Assembly (NCBI GenBank): GCA_017308235.1
Contig: JAFKFL010000007.1
Span: 409,033-473,032 of the forward strand
Direction of reading: 5' to 3'
From: Alphaproteobacteria bacterium
Lineage (GTDB): Bacteria; Pseudomonadota; Alphaproteobacteria; Reyranellales; Reyranellaceae
DNA length: 64,000 nt
The number at the start of each line of letters is the position of its first letter. The first letter of the stretch is position 1. The translations under genes and the position numbers were made by a program. This document shows positions 50,317 to 58,782 of the stretch, piece by piece. The notes under the pieces are model-generated. The model saw only the letters and a list, made by a program, of their open reading frames with translations, made no database searches and was not told the origin of the DNA.

Positions 50317-50750
50317 TTATGCGAGCAGGGCGTAGAGTTCCGCGTCCTGCTCGCCGCCATAGATTTCCCAGTTGATGCCCGCTGGCGTAAGCGCTTGTGC
50401 CTGGCACCATTCGAACACCGTGTGCCAGGCACCGGGCAGGCCGTCGAACGGACCCTTCATCGAAAAGTGAACGGCTCGCCCCGCCGCAGGTCCGACGGCA
50501 CGACGTCGTCCTTTGCCGCGAAGTCCTGTGCCACGATCACGCCGATCTCCATCGGCAGCTTGCCACCGATGGGCGGCGTCCAGCGCGTGCAGGTCGGGCC
50601 GAGCGGCCCGCAATCGAGCCGACGCAGGAGGGTGCCGAGCTTGCCGCGTGACGCGCGCTGGACCTCGGGGATCTGGGGAAATGCCGGCTCGGTCTTGATA
50701 ACGGCCGTCAATCGGCGCTCCACTGTCACGATCCTGCAATCAGAGCCCAT
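50317..50750 (-). pseudogene. GyrI-like effector-binding domain protein, frameshifted
   Basis: The N-terminal half (MGSDCRIVTVERRLTAVIKT, FPQIPEVQRASRGKLGTLLR, GGKLPMEIGVIVAQDFAAKD and VVPSDLRRGEPFTF) is in one frame and the C-terminal half (AGRAVHFSMKGPFDGLPGAW, HTVFEWCQAQALTPAGINWE, IYGGEQDAELYALLA) in the next. The homologous joint would read L-P-A-G-R-A-V-H-F; here one base is missing in the CTGCGGCGGGG stretch near 50482-50492. The intact domain senses small molecules (GyrI/AraC-tail/SOUL-like fold). It may be an error of sequencing or a fresh pseudogene. Confidence 0.75.
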
Positions 50751-50832
50751 CACGCACCTGTTTGTTAACTATATGGTTAAGTGTTAAATCCCAGGTCGAG
50801 CCTTGTCAACTTTGACGGCGGATGGGACTACC

Positions 50833-51723
50833 ATGGGCACGATGACCGACGACAAGGTGAAACGGCGGCTGACCACGGTCCTGTGCGCCGACGTGCACGG
50901 CTACTCCCGCCTCATGGAGGCCGACGAGACGGGAACGCTGGAAACGTTGCGCCGCTACCGCACCGCCATGGCCGGACTGGTGGAGCGCCACGACGGGCGG
51001 ATCGTGAACACCTGGGGCGATGCCGTGATCGCCGAGTTCGCGAGCGTCGTCGAGGCGGTGCAGTGCGCGGTCGAGATCCAACAGGAAATCTCCCAGCAGG
51101 AGTCCCAATCATCGCGCGCGGATCCGATGCGGTTCCGCATCGGCATCAATCTCGGCGATGTGATGGTTGACGGCTCCGACATCTACGGCGACGGAGTCAA
51201 CATCGCCTCGCGCCTGCAGGACCTCGCCGAGCCCGGCGGCGTCGTGGTCTCGGGTCCAGTCTACGAGCAGGTGCGCAACAAGCTCTCCATCGGCTTCGAT
51301 TGTCTCGGCCAGCAGCCGATGAAGAACGTCGCGCCCGTCACCAGCTATCGGGTGACCCTGAACGGCCAGGCTGCCGGCCGAAGCAGCTTTCCCGCCAACG
51401 ACGGCCCCGCCCGGCCAGCGGATGTATCGGCAACGCCGGCTGCCGACGCTTCCCGGGATCGCGACCGACGTGAGCCGGCCACGGGGATCACCGCGGGGAT
51501 CCACGCCATCCAGGATTGGCTGGCCGGCCTGCCGCGCCCCCTTTCAGCGGCCATCGTCATCTCGGCCTTCCTGATCGTGATCAATGTCCTCACCGGCATG
51601 CACAGGATGTGGTTCCAATGGCCCGTCGCCGTTTTGCTGTTCATGGCCCTCCTGCGAACGGTGCTTGGGCGCGAGCGCAGGTCGGATAGAAGGAGAGAAG
51701 AGCGTCGGGTGAACCGCGAGTGA
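50833..51723 (+). CDS. class III adenylate/guanylate cyclase with C-terminal membrane segment
   Basis: This 296-residue protein has an N-terminal class III catalytic domain: KRRLTTVLCADVHGYSRLME with the metal Asp, RIVNTWGDAVIAEFASVVEA with the second Asp, FRIGINLGDVMVDGSDIYGD and GVNIASRLQDLAEPGGVVVS. A Pro/Ala-rich linker (NDGPARPADVSATPAADASR) follows, then a DWLAGLPRPLSAAIVISAFL hydrophobic segment and FQWPVAVLLFMALLRTVL, which look like a 2TM (2TM-like) C-terminal anchor. The start is 50833 or 50842; a TTG at 50803 is less likely. It makes cAMP or cGMP at the membrane. Confidence 0.85.
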   Translation: MGTMTDDKVKRRLTTVLCADVHGYSRLMEADETGTLETLRRYRTAMAGLVERHDGRIVNTWGDAVIAEFASVVEAVQCAVEIQQEISQQESQSSRADPMRFRIGINLGDVMVDGSDIYGDGVNIASRLQDLAEPGGVVVSGPVYEQVRNKLSIGFDCLGQQPMKNVAPVTSYRVTLNGQAAGRSSFPANDGPARPADVSATPAADASRDRDRREPATGITAGIHAIQDWLAGLPRPLSAAIVISAFLIVINVLTGMHRMWFQWPVAVLLFMALLRTVLGRERRSDRRREERRVNRE

Positions 51724-51830
51724 AACGACCGATGCGATCGTCGGTCCCGGAAAGGGACCTTCGATGGAACCTTGGACATGGCCAGCCGTTCGATCTCACA
51801 ACCGCCAAGGTTCCCGCAGAAGAGGCTTCC

Positions 51831-52145
51831 ATGTCACCCGCATCGCTCGCAATCCGTCTGCTGACGGCTTTGGCACTCACCGCGCCTGTCGTGGGCTGCG
51901 ACGTGTTCCAGGGCAAGCAGAACGTGACCGAATATGCCGACGATTCCAGCATCACCAACACCATTCGCGCCAGGTTCGTCGAAGATTCTATCGTTCATGT
52001 CGGCGAGATCGGCGTGACCACGCTGAACGGCAATGTCCGCCTGACCGGCCAGGTGAACTCTGACCGCGAACGCCAGCGCGCGGTGCAGATCGCCTACGGC
52101 GTGAAGGGCGTGCGCAGCGTCGCCAACGAGATCGGCATACGCTGA
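51831..52145 (+). CDS. BON domain lipoprotein
   Basis: This 104-residue protein has a lipoprotein signal (lipobox TAPVVGC near residue 22) followed by DVFQGKQNVTEYADDSSITN and the BON domain: TIRARFVEDSIVHVGEIGVT, TLNGNVRLTGQVNSDRERQR, AVQIAYGVKGVRSVANEIGI. BON proteins (OsmY-like) bind the outer-membrane lipids or peptidoglycan and are stress-related. The start at 51831 is chosen because it gives the lipobox; a longer frame from 51720 does not. It is 107 bp after the cyclase gene on the same strand. Confidence 0.88.
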   Translation: MSPASLAIRLLTALALTAPVVGCDVFQGKQNVTEYADDSSITNTIRARFVEDSIVHVGEIGVTTLNGNVRLTGQVNSDRERQRAVQIAYGVKGVRSVANEIGIR

Positions 52146-52256
52146 ACGGGTTGCAGCTGGTGTAGGAGCTGCGGCCTTCACCATCGCGTCGGCTGACCGT
52201 ACTATCCAAGGCGAACGATCACGCGGCGCCGCCTTGCGCCGACAGATGAGGACGCC

Positions 52257-53879
52257 TTGGCCGACATCATGGATGGCACGACCATCAGTGCCGTTTTCTC
52301 CGCAGTAGTCGCAACCCATGCCGATCGGCCGTTCCTGGCCGTGCCCGCCAACGAGGAGCGCGGCTACTTGCCGTCAGGTTTTGAGATAACCTACGGCGCG
52401 GCCGGCCAGCGCGTCGGCGAACTCGCCGAGATCTACCGCCAGGCCGGCTACGGCATCGGCCATCGGGTCGCGACCCTGATGGAGAACCGGCCCGAATACG
52501 TCCTGCACAAGCTCGCGCTCAACAGCCTCGGCGTCTGCTGCGTGCCGATCAATCCGGACTATCGCGCGGCGGAGATCGCCTATCTTCTCGACCACAGCGA
52601 GCCCGATCTCATCCTAGTGCTCGGCTCGCGACAGGCCTCGATCAGCGATGCGCTGGCGCAGGGCACCCATCGGCCGCCGGTCGTCGTGGCCGAATCGTTC
52701 GACAGATCCGTAAAGAAACCCTCGCGATCGGCCCAAGGCGAGAAGCCTTTGCCCGAGACGCCGGCCAGCATCCTCTACACCTCGGGCACGACGGGCCGGC
52801 CCAAGGGCTGCGTTGTTTCGCACGGCTACGAAGTGGCGTCCGGCGCGCGCTATGCCTCGCTGGGCGGCGTCGCAGGCCTGCGTCCGGCGGCCGATCGCAT
52901 CTACAATCCGCTGCCGCTTTATCATGCCAATGCCGCCATCGTGTCGCTGATGGGCGCGATCCTGACCGGCAACTGCCAGATCCAGCCCGATCGCTTCCAT
53001 CCGCAGCGCTGGTGGCGCGAGGTCGCCGAATCGGGCGCCACCATCGTCCATTATCTCGGCGTGATCGCGCCCGTGTTGCTGAAGCTGGCGCCCGGTCCCT
53101 TCGAGCGGCAGCACAAGGTCCGCTTCGGCATCGGCGCCGGTATCGAGCCCGAGCTGCATGCGGTGTTCGAAAAGCGCTTCGGCTTTCCGATGGTCGAGCT
53201 CTGGGGCATGACCGAAATGGTGCGCGTGCTGGGCGACGCCGAGGAGCCGCGCCAGGTCGGCACGCGCGCCTTCGGCAAGGCCGTGCCCGGCATCGACGTG
53301 CGCGTGGTCGACGATGCCGACCGCGAGGTGGCCGACGGCCAGCCGGGCGAAATGCTGGTGCGTCACTCGGCGGCGACACCGCGCCGCGGCGCCTTCTCGG
53401 GCTATCTCAAGGACGAGGCGGCGACCGAAGCGGGCTGGCGCGGCGGCTGGTTCCATACCGGCGACGTGGTGTGGCGCGGGCCGGACGGCATGCTGCACTT
53501 CGTCGAGCGCAAGAAGAACATCATCCGCCGCTCGGGCGAGAACATCGCCGCGGCCGAAGTGGAGGCCGTGCTGCTGACGCATCCCGATGTGCAGCAGGTC
53601 GCCGTGATGGCGGTGGCGGACGAGCTGCGCGAAGAGGAGGTGCTGGCCTGCATCGTGCTGAAGCGCGCGCTGCCGGCGAAAGAGGCGGCCGACGCGTTGT
53701 TCCGGCATTGCAACGAACGCCTTGCCTATTACAAGCCGCCGGGCTGGATCCATATCGTGCAAAGCCTGCCGACGACGGGCACGCAGAAGATCCAGAAACA
53801 CAACATCTATCCCGGCGACACCGATCCGCGCAGCCTGCCGGACATCATCGACCTGCGTGCTTTGAAACGCCGCACCTGA
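52257..53879 (+). CDS. acyl-CoA synthetase, AMP-binding family
   Basis: This 540-residue ANL-superfamily enzyme has the P-loop motif ILYTSGTTGRPKGCVVSHG, YNPLPLYHANAAIVSLMGAI, VELWGMTEMVRVLGDAEE, the hinge motif RGGWFHTGDVVWRGPDG and the C-terminal FVERKKNIIRRSGENIAAAE with the catalytic lysine near TQKIQKHN. It is similar to crotonobetaine/carnitine-CoA ligase (CaiC-type). It activates a carboxylic acid with ATP and CoA. A TTG start at 52257 (GAGGA before it) is used; an ATG at 52269 is possible. A DUF2255 gene follows 62 bp later. Confidence 0.9.
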   Translation: MADIMDGTTISAVFSAVVATHADRPFLAVPANEERGYLPSGFEITYGAAGQRVGELAEIYRQAGYGIGHRVATLMENRPEYVLHKLALNSLGVCCVPINPDYRAAEIAYLLDHSEPDLILVLGSRQASISDALAQGTHRPPVVVAESFDRSVKKPSRSAQGEKPLPETPASILYTSGTTGRPKGCVVSHGYEVASGARYASLGGVAGLRPAADRIYNPLPLYHANAAIVSLMGAILTGNCQIQPDRFHPQRWWREVAESGATIVHYLGVIAPVLLKLAPGPFERQHKVRFGIGAGIEPELHAVFEKRFGFPMVELWGMTEMVRVLGDAEEPRQVGTRAFGKAVPGIDVRVVDDADREVADGQPGEMLVRHSAATPRRGAFSGYLKDEAATEAGWRGGWFHTGDVVWRGPDGMLHFVERKKNIIRRSGENIAAAEVEAVLLTHPDVQQVAVMAVADELREEEVLACIVLKRALPAKEAADALFRHCNERLAYYKPPGWIHIVQSLPTTGTQKIQKHNIYPGDTDPRSLPDIIDLRALKRRT

Positions 53880-53941
53880 GCGCAACTCAAGCGGAGGTTA
53901 CTCCGCTGAGGAGTGGCGCTCATGCACAGGAGGGTTTGGCC

Positions 53942-54304
53942 ATGGCGATCTTCGGTGCGAATACGCTGAGTGATCTGCGCGACCGCGACGAAGTCGCGAT
54001 CCGGACCGAGAAGCATTCCACGCGTGCGGTGATCATTTGGGCAGTCGTCGCCGACGACGAGGTCTTCGTGCGGTCGGTGCGCGGCGCCAAGGGACAATGG
54101 TATCGGGATCTCGCAAAGGGCGGGCCCGCCACGCTGGAGTTTGCCGGTCGGCGGCTGGCGGTGCAGGCGACCCCCGTGACTGGTCCCGCCACCGTCGAGC
54201 GCGTGAGCCGCGAGTATCTGCAGAAATACCGGACGAGCCCTTATGCCGAGTCGATGGTGCGACCCGAGGCCTTGCCGACCACGCTGCGGCTCAAGCCGCG
54301 TTAG
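53942..54304 (+). CDS. DUF2255 family protein
   Basis: This 120-residue protein matches DUF2255: the N-terminal LSDLRDRDEVAIRTEKHSTR, then VIIWAVVADDEVFVRSVRGA, KGQWYRDLAKGGPATLEFAG and the C-terminal SREYLQKYRTSPYAESMVRP. The family is a split-barrel-like fold related to nitroreductase/pyridoxamine oxidase domains, with uncertain function. AGGAGGG precedes the ATG. It lies downstream of the acyl-CoA ligase gene in the same orientation and is followed by a family A palindrome that may end the transcript. Confidence 0.88.
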   Translation: MAIFGANTLSDLRDRDEVAIRTEKHSTRAVIIWAVVADDEVFVRSVRGAKGQWYRDLAKGGPATLEFAGRRLAVQATPVTGPATVERVSREYLQKYRTSPYAESMVRPEALPTTLRLKPR

Positions 54305-54329
54305 GGCACTCGCGCATAAACAGAATCAT

Positions 54330-54435
54330 CTCACCCTGAGGAGCGCCGTGTGGCGGCGCGTCTCGAAGGGTGGCAATGATATGACTGGTCCCACCCTTCG
54401 AGACGCGGTCCTCCGGACCGCTCCTCAGGGTGAGG
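54330..54435. repeat. dispersed intergenic palindrome, family A copy 3
   Basis: Outer arms CTCACCCTGAGGAGC and GCTCCTCAGGGTGAG, inner arms CGTCTCGAAGGGTGG and CCACCCTTCGAGACG, the same design as copies 1 and 2 with another loop. It separates the convergent DUF2255 and cysteine synthase genes. Confidence 0.85.
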
Positions 54436-54472
54436 TTAGGATGGTCCCAACATTTTGGATCAGCTCTAACGA

Positions 54473-55477
54473 CTAGGAGAGCCAGCGCGGTGTCGGCAGG
54501 TTCTTCTGGCGCAGGAAGGCTGGGTTGAAGAGCTTGGACTGATAGCGCTGGCCGCCGTCGGCCAGGATGGTGACGATGGTCTTGCCCGGTCCAAGCTCGC
54601 GCGCCAGCCGCAGGGCGCCCACGATGTTGATGGCGGACGATCCGCCCAGCACCAGGCCTTCATGCTCGACCAGGTCGAACAGGAGGGGAAGCGCCTCCTC
54701 GTCGGTGATCTGGTAGGCGAAGTCGACCGGCGTGCCTTCGAGGTTCTTCGTGATGCGGATCTGGCCGATGCCCTCGGCGATCGAATCGCCTTCGGCCTTC
54801 AACTCGCCTTTGGTGTACCAGCTATAGAGAGATGCACCCATCGGATCGGCGAGCGCGATCTTCACGTCCGGATTGCGCTCCTTGAGGGCGCGCGCGATGC
54901 CGCCCAATGTCCCGCCGCTGCCGACGGCGCAGACGAAGCCGTCGATCTTGCCGTCCGTCTGCTGCCAGATCTCCGGGCCGGTCGTGCGATAGTGGCCATC
55001 GCGATTGGCCACGTTGTCGAACTGGTTGGCCCAGATCGCGCCATGGGGCTCGGTCGCTGCCAGCTCCTGGGCCAGACGGTTGGAATAGTGGACGTAGTGA
55101 TCGGGGTTGGAGTAGGGCACGGCCGGCACCAGGCGAAGGTCGGCGCCGCAGAGCCGCAGCATGTCCTTCTTCTCCTGGCTTTGCGTTTCGGTCATCACGA
55201 TGACCGACCGATAGCCGCGCACGTTGGCCACCAGCGCAATGCCAATGCCGACGTTGCCGGCAGTCCCTTCGACGATCACCCCGCCGGGCTGCAGCCTGCC
55301 CTGCTTCTCCGCGTCCTCGATGATGGCGAGCGCCGCGCGATCCTTGATCGAACCACCCGGATTCAGGAACTCGGCCTTGCCGTAGATGTCGCAACCCGTC
55401 GTTTCCGAGGCCGCTCGTAACCTGATCAGCGGCGTATTGCCGATGCTTTCGATGAAGCCCGAGTGCTTGTTTCCCAC
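54473..55477 (-). CDS. cysK: cysteine synthase A
   Basis: This 334-residue PLP enzyme makes L-cysteine from O-acetylserine and sulfide. The PLP lysine is in FLNPGGSIKDRAALAII, the substrate-binding loop is EGTAGNVGIGIALVAN (usually T-S-G-N-T-G; here T-A-G-N-V-G), the phosphate loop is AVGSGGTLGGIARAL and the C-terminal part has GLVLGGSSAINIVGALRLA. The changed loop residue suggests a modified substrate preference, e.g. a cystathionine-synthase- or sulfocysteine-like role. It uses a GTG start at 55477. It faces the SDR gene divergently. Confidence 0.88.
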   Translation of the reverse strand: MGNKHSGFIESIGNTPLIRLRAASETTGCDIYGKAEFLNPGGSIKDRAALAIIEDAEKQGRLQPGGVIVEGTAGNVGIGIALVANVRGYRSVIVMTETQSQEKKDMLRLCGADLRLVPAVPYSNPDHYVHYSNRLAQELAATEPHGAIWANQFDNVANRDGHYRTTGPEIWQQTDGKIDGFVCAVGSGGTLGGIARALKERNPDVKIALADPMGASLYSWYTKGELKAEGDSIAEGIGQIRITKNLEGTPVDFAYQITDEEALPLLFDLVEHEGLVLGGSSAINIVGALRLARELGPGKTIVTILADGGQRYQSKLFNPAFLRQKNLPTPRWLS

Positions 55478-55695
55478 GCGTTGGCTCTTTCAGATGGCAG
55501 CTCCCGGATAGTTTCCTTGGCAAAGGAGAGGGCGCAAAGCGCAAACACTTTTGTATCTGCCTTCGGCGCAGACATGTTTTTCCAGTGAAAGCCCGCTTCA
55601 GGAAATATCTACGTCCCATTTCGGATGGTGAAGCTGGACAAGGCCGCGTCGCTTCGGGTTTGTTGTCGTCTCGAACTTTTGAGCGAGGCGAGGGG

Positions 55696-56394
55696 ATGGC
55701 TGTTTTGCAGGATCGCCATGTTGTCGTGACCGGCGGGACCGGGGCGTTGGGGGCGGCCGTCGTGGCGGCGCTCGTGAAGGCGGGCGCGCATTGCCATGTG
55801 CCCGCGATCGAGGATTCCGTGCCGGCGGGTCGTTTGCCCGAAGGCAAGGTGACGGCCGTTCCGAAGGTCGACCTTTCCAGCGAGGCGTCGGTCGAAGCGT
55901 TTTATGCCGGGTTGCCGGCCCTGCATGGCGTGGTGAACATCGCCGGCGGCTTTGCCTGGGCGCCGATCGCCGACAGCCCGGCGAAGGTGTTCCAGCAACA
56001 GATGTCGATGAACCTCGCGTCCTGCGTTCTGAGCTGCCGGCAGGCGGTACTCAACTTCCGCAAAGGCGGCCGCGGCGGACACATCGTGAATATCTCGGCG
56101 CGGCCCGCGCTCAATCCACGTCAGGGTGCGAACATGACGGCCTACACTGCGTCCAAGGCCGCGGTCGCCGCCTTCACCGTGGCGCTCGCCGAGGAGCTCA
56201 AGGGCGAGAACATCTCTGTCGTCGCGCTTTGTCCCTCGACCATCGACACGCCGACCAACCGGGCCGACATGCCCAAGGCGGATCATGCTTCGTGGGTAAA
56301 GCCTTCAGCGCTCGCTGAGCTGATCGTGGCGCAGCTCAGCCTCAGCGATCCGATCAATTCAGGGGCGCTGATCCCGGTCTACGGCAAGGCCTGA
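55696..56394 (+). CDS. SDR family oxidoreductase
   Basis: This 232-residue protein is an SDR: HVVVTGGTGALGAAVVAALV for the cofactor loop, VDLSSEASVEAFYAGLPAL, GVVNIAGGFAWAPIADSPA for the NAG motif, catalytic serine in VNISARPALNPRQGANM and Y-x-x-x-K in AYTASKAAVAAFT, then VALCPSTIDTPTNRADMP. It resembles short dihydropteridine-reductase-like or NAD(P)-binding SDRs. The ATG at 55696 follows GCGAGGGG; the longer frame from 55585 lacks sense. It stands between cysteine synthase and a convergent lipoprotein gene. Confidence 0.9.
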   Translation: MAVLQDRHVVVTGGTGALGAAVVAALVKAGAHCHVPAIEDSVPAGRLPEGKVTAVPKVDLSSEASVEAFYAGLPALHGVVNIAGGFAWAPIADSPAKVFQQQMSMNLASCVLSCRQAVLNFRKGGRGGHIVNISARPALNPRQGANMTAYTASKAAVAAFTVALAEELKGENISVVALCPSTIDTPTNRADMPKADHASWVKPSALAELIVAQLSLSDPINSGALIPVYGKA

Positions 56395-56437
56395 CGGCGG
56401 CGCATAACGTGCGCGTTAAATCGCGCGCATTGCAGGC

Positions 56438-56644
56438 TCAATCGATCGCGTCGGCCGTCACGTCGAGCGGGGCGGCGACGACGTGGCCTGCCACCGGCAC
56501 CGCTTTGACGACGGCACTGGTGACGCGGACTGGCGCTGCGACGACGCCGCAGCCACCGAGACCCGCGGCCACGCTCAACAACAGCACGATACCCAGTAGA
56601 CGATGTGATCGAAAACGGGAGATCAAGAGGGGCTTTTCTTTCAT
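56438..56644 (-). CDS. small lipoprotein, NF038104/DUF6726-like
   Basis: This 68-residue protein has an N-terminal hydrophobic signal (LLGIVLLLSVAAGLGGC) with a lipobox near residue 27 and a mature part of repeated valines, GCGVVAAPVRVTSAVVKAVP, VAGHVVAAPLDVTADAID. I remember a family of small lipoproteins with exactly this composition (G-C-G-V-V-A-A-P-F-R ... A-D-A-I-D). The start at 56644 is the one that yields the signal peptide. The function is unknown. It is convergent with the SDR gene. Confidence 0.72.
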   Translation of the reverse strand: MKEKPLLISRFRSHRLLGIVLLLSVAAGLGGCGVVAAPVRVTSAVVKAVPVAGHVVAAPLDVTADAID

Positions 56645-56743
56645 GGTAATGACGCTGACCGACGATATGGGCGCGGCGGTCCATCGGTTCAACGCGTGAC
56701 CCGCCGCAGGAGAAACGCCAGCGAGGTCAATAGGTTGCATCTT

Positions 56744-56840
56744 GCTGGGGCGCGCGACTCCAGTCGCGCGTCTTCTCACAACTCATGATCGCGCCACTTC
56801 AGCGCGCAGGTTACTGCGCGCGCAGTGGCGCGCCCCCAGC
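56744..56840. repeat. dispersed intergenic palindrome, family B
   Basis: Arms GCTGGGG-CGCGCGACT and AGTGGCGCGCCCCCAGC near the ends, with CGCGCGACTCCAGTCGCGCG and CAGCGCGCAGG ... CTGCGCGCGCAG as inner hairpins. It lies 5 bases from the end of the LLM oxidoreductase gene and may act as its terminator. Confidence 0.65.
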
Positions 56841-56844
56841 ACGT

Positions 56845-57702
56845 CTAGCCGCCGGCGACTTCCTTGAAGCGGCGCAGGGTTTCGATCTGCTGGTCGAACT
56901 TCGGCATGCGGTACATCGGATAGAGCATCACCATCTGTGCGCCGAGACGCTTCCAGCCCTGCGCTGCTTTCGCCCAGGCGTCGGGGTCGAACTTGTCCAT
57001 GCGCAGCCAGCCCTCGATGCCGAACTTGGCGGGATCGCGGCCGAACGACTTCAGGTGATCACGCAACATCGCGAGCTTCTTCTCGCCCTCGGCGTCGGGC
57101 GCCATGATCGGCATCCAGCCGTCGCCGATCCGCGCCGCGCGCTTGATCACGGCGTCCGCCGAGCCGCCGAACCAGATCGGGATCGTGCGCTGGGTCGGGC
57201 CGGGGACCACGTTGACGTCGACCAGCTTGTGGTACTTGCCGGTGTAAGTCACGAGGTCGCCCGTCCACAGCTTGCGCATCACCTCGATCTGCTCGGACTG
57301 CATCGGACCGCGCGTTTCCCACTTCATGTCGAGCGATTCGTACTCGATGTGGTTCCAGCCGACGCCGACGCCGAGCCGCAACCGCCCGCCGCTCAGGATA
57401 TCGACCTGGGCCGCCTGCTTGGCGACAAGGCCGGTCTGCCGCTGCGGCAGGATCAGCACGCCGCTGCACAACTCGACCTTCTTGGTGACGGCGGCGATGA
57501 AGGCCATCGTCGTGAAGGTCTCGTGGAAGGGATCGGTCTCACTGTAGAGCGGCTTCCAGTCGCCGCGCGCCGCGGCACCGAACACATGATCGGCGACCTC
57601 GATCCCGTGGTAGCCGAGATCTTCCGCCGCCTGTGCCCAATCCCGGATCTTGGCCGGATCGGTGCCTATGTCGCGCGTCGGGAATTGGGCATTGAGCAAC
57701 AT
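56845..57702 (-). CDS. LLM class F420-dependent-like oxidoreductase
   Basis: This 285-residue TIM-barrel protein is a luciferase-like monooxygenase of the short, F420-binding type: MLLNAQFPTRDIGTDPAKIR, AEDLGYHGIEVADHVFGAA, VELCSGVLILPQRQTGLVA, KQAAQVDILSGGRLRLGVGV and GPTQRTIPIWFGGSADAVIK. It resembles TIGR03619-type proteins. It oxidises a small substrate with FMN or F420. The ATG at 57702 has CAGGAG upstream; a longer start at 57750 is unlikely. It stands alone next to a toxin-antitoxin locus. Confidence 0.9.
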   Translation of the reverse strand: MLLNAQFPTRDIGTDPAKIRDWAQAAEDLGYHGIEVADHVFGAAARGDWKPLYSETDPFHETFTTMAFIAAVTKKVELCSGVLILPQRQTGLVAKQAAQVDILSGGRLRLGVGVGWNHIEYESLDMKWETRGPMQSEQIEVMRKLWTGDLVTYTGKYHKLVDVNVVPGPTQRTIPIWFGGSADAVIKRAARIGDGWMPIMAPDAEGEKKLAMLRDHLKSFGRDPAKFGIEGWLRMDKFDPDAWAKAAQGWKRLGAQMVMLYPMYRMPKFDQQIETLRRFKEVAGG

Positions 57703-57922
57703 CGATGACTCCTGTGTCAGGAACTCTGATCGACGCTCACTAGAGCACATTCCGAAAGTCCGGCGTACAGCGCCCTCGCATCGTGCATCGCGATGCCAGC
57801 AACGCGCGCTCGCGTCGGCTCAATGGCGCCTGTTCAATCGCGCCCGGTTCAATCGCGATCGATGCGACGCGCGATGTAGAGTTCGTCCGGACGTAGCTCG
57901 ACGTGAGGAGAGCAGCGTGGCT

Positions 57923-58228
57923 CTACGTCGGAACCGCCACCAGCTTCACGCCCAAGGCCCGCGTGACCTTCACGATCGTGTCGTGCCGGGGACGAGCACC
58001 GGGGGCGAGGGCCTTGTACAGGCTCTCCCGTCCGAGCCCGGTCTTGGCGGCGATTTGGCTCATGCCGCGCGCCTTGGCGATGTGGCCGAGGGCGCGCAGC
58101 AGCTCGTCCTCGTCACCATCAGCAAGAACCTGGTTCAGGTACTCGGCGATGATCTTGGGGTTGTCGAGCCATTCGGACATGTCGAAGGGAAGGAGCTTGA
58201 GCCCTTTCCTCGCCTTTTTGGTTGCCAT
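57923..58228 (-). CDS. type II antitoxin, HigA-like addiction module antidote
   Basis: This 101-residue protein has the pattern of DNA-binding antidotes: LKLLPFDMSEWLDNPKIIAE for the N-terminal part, YLNQVLADGDEDELLRALGH, IAKARGMSQIAAKTGLGRES, LYKALAPGARPRHDTIVKVT and RALGVKLVAVPT. The helix-turn-helix of the Xre/Cro type lies in the middle. It neutralises the toxin encoded directly upstream and represses the operon by binding the palindrome at 58535-58552. The stop and start are separated by only 3 bp. This toxin-then-antitoxin order is typical of this higBA-like group. Confidence 0.88.
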   Translation of the reverse strand: MATKKARKGLKLLPFDMSEWLDNPKIIAEYLNQVLADGDEDELLRALGHIAKARGMSQIAAKTGLGRESLYKALAPGARPRHDTIVKVTRALGVKLVAVPT

Positions 58229-58231
58229 GGC

Positions 58232-58525
58232 CTAGATCTCCTTCGCCAATTCCCGCGCGCGCCGAATATCGGTCCGCTGCGTGCCCTTGTCGCCGCCGAC
58301 CAGCAGGATCACGACTACGCGCCGGCGGATCGCGAAGTACAGCCGGTAGCCGGGACCATAGACAATCCGCATCTCGGAGACGCCACGGCCGACCGACTTC
58401 ACGTCGCCCAACGATCCCGCCGTCACTCGCTCGATGCGTCGGGCAATGATTGCCTTGGCCCTCTCGTCCCGCAAACGATCACGCCATTCGAGGAAGGCTT
58501 CGGTCTGGAAGACGGTGTAAGGCAA
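58232..58525 (-). CDS. type II toxin, RelE/HigB-like addiction module killer protein
   Basis: This 97-residue protein fits the RelE-superfamily killer type: FQTEAFLEWRDRLRDERAKA, IIARRIERVTAGSLGDVKSV, GRGVSEMRIVYGPGYRLYFA and IRRRVVVILLVGGDKGTQRT, DIRRARELAKEI. The R-I-V-Y-G-P-G-Y-R-L-Y motif is the strand with the catalytic arginines, and the family cuts mRNA at the ribosome. The only in-frame start is a TTG at 58525; there is no upstream ATG. It lies 10 bases downstream of the perfect palindrome at 58535-58552 and 3 bp before the antitoxin gene. Confidence 0.9.
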   Translation of the reverse strand: MPYTVFQTEAFLEWRDRLRDERAKAIIARRIERVTAGSLGDVKSVGRGVSEMRIVYGPGYRLYFAIRRRVVVILLVGGDKGTQRTDIRRARELAKEI

Positions 58526-58534
58526 GAATATATT

Positions 58535-58552
58535 CGTATCCTACAGGATACG
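58535..58552. promoter_or_regulatory. toxin-antitoxin operator palindrome
   Basis: CGTATCCT-AC-AGGATACG is an 8-2-8 perfect inverted repeat 10 bases upstream of the toxin start codon, next to a GAATATATTC palindrome at 58526-58535 that may contain the minus 10 element. This is the typical position for autorepression by the antitoxin-toxin complex. Confidence 0.7.
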
Positions 58553-58782
58553 GCCCGTCAAGTCGATGAAGAGGCACAGACACGTGTGTCGATGCCATGC
58601 CGCTCGGGTGCATAATGCGCGATCTTACGCTGTGCCGTCTGGGGAGCCGGACCGTAGAGCAGGTGATCGAAGGCAAAGCGCTGCTCCATGGGACCACCCG
58701 CGTCGAGAAAGAAGGTGGATCAATCTATCGGCACTCAAGTCTTTCGGACCATGCGCTTTTTGCGCGCACAGGTATAAAAAGC

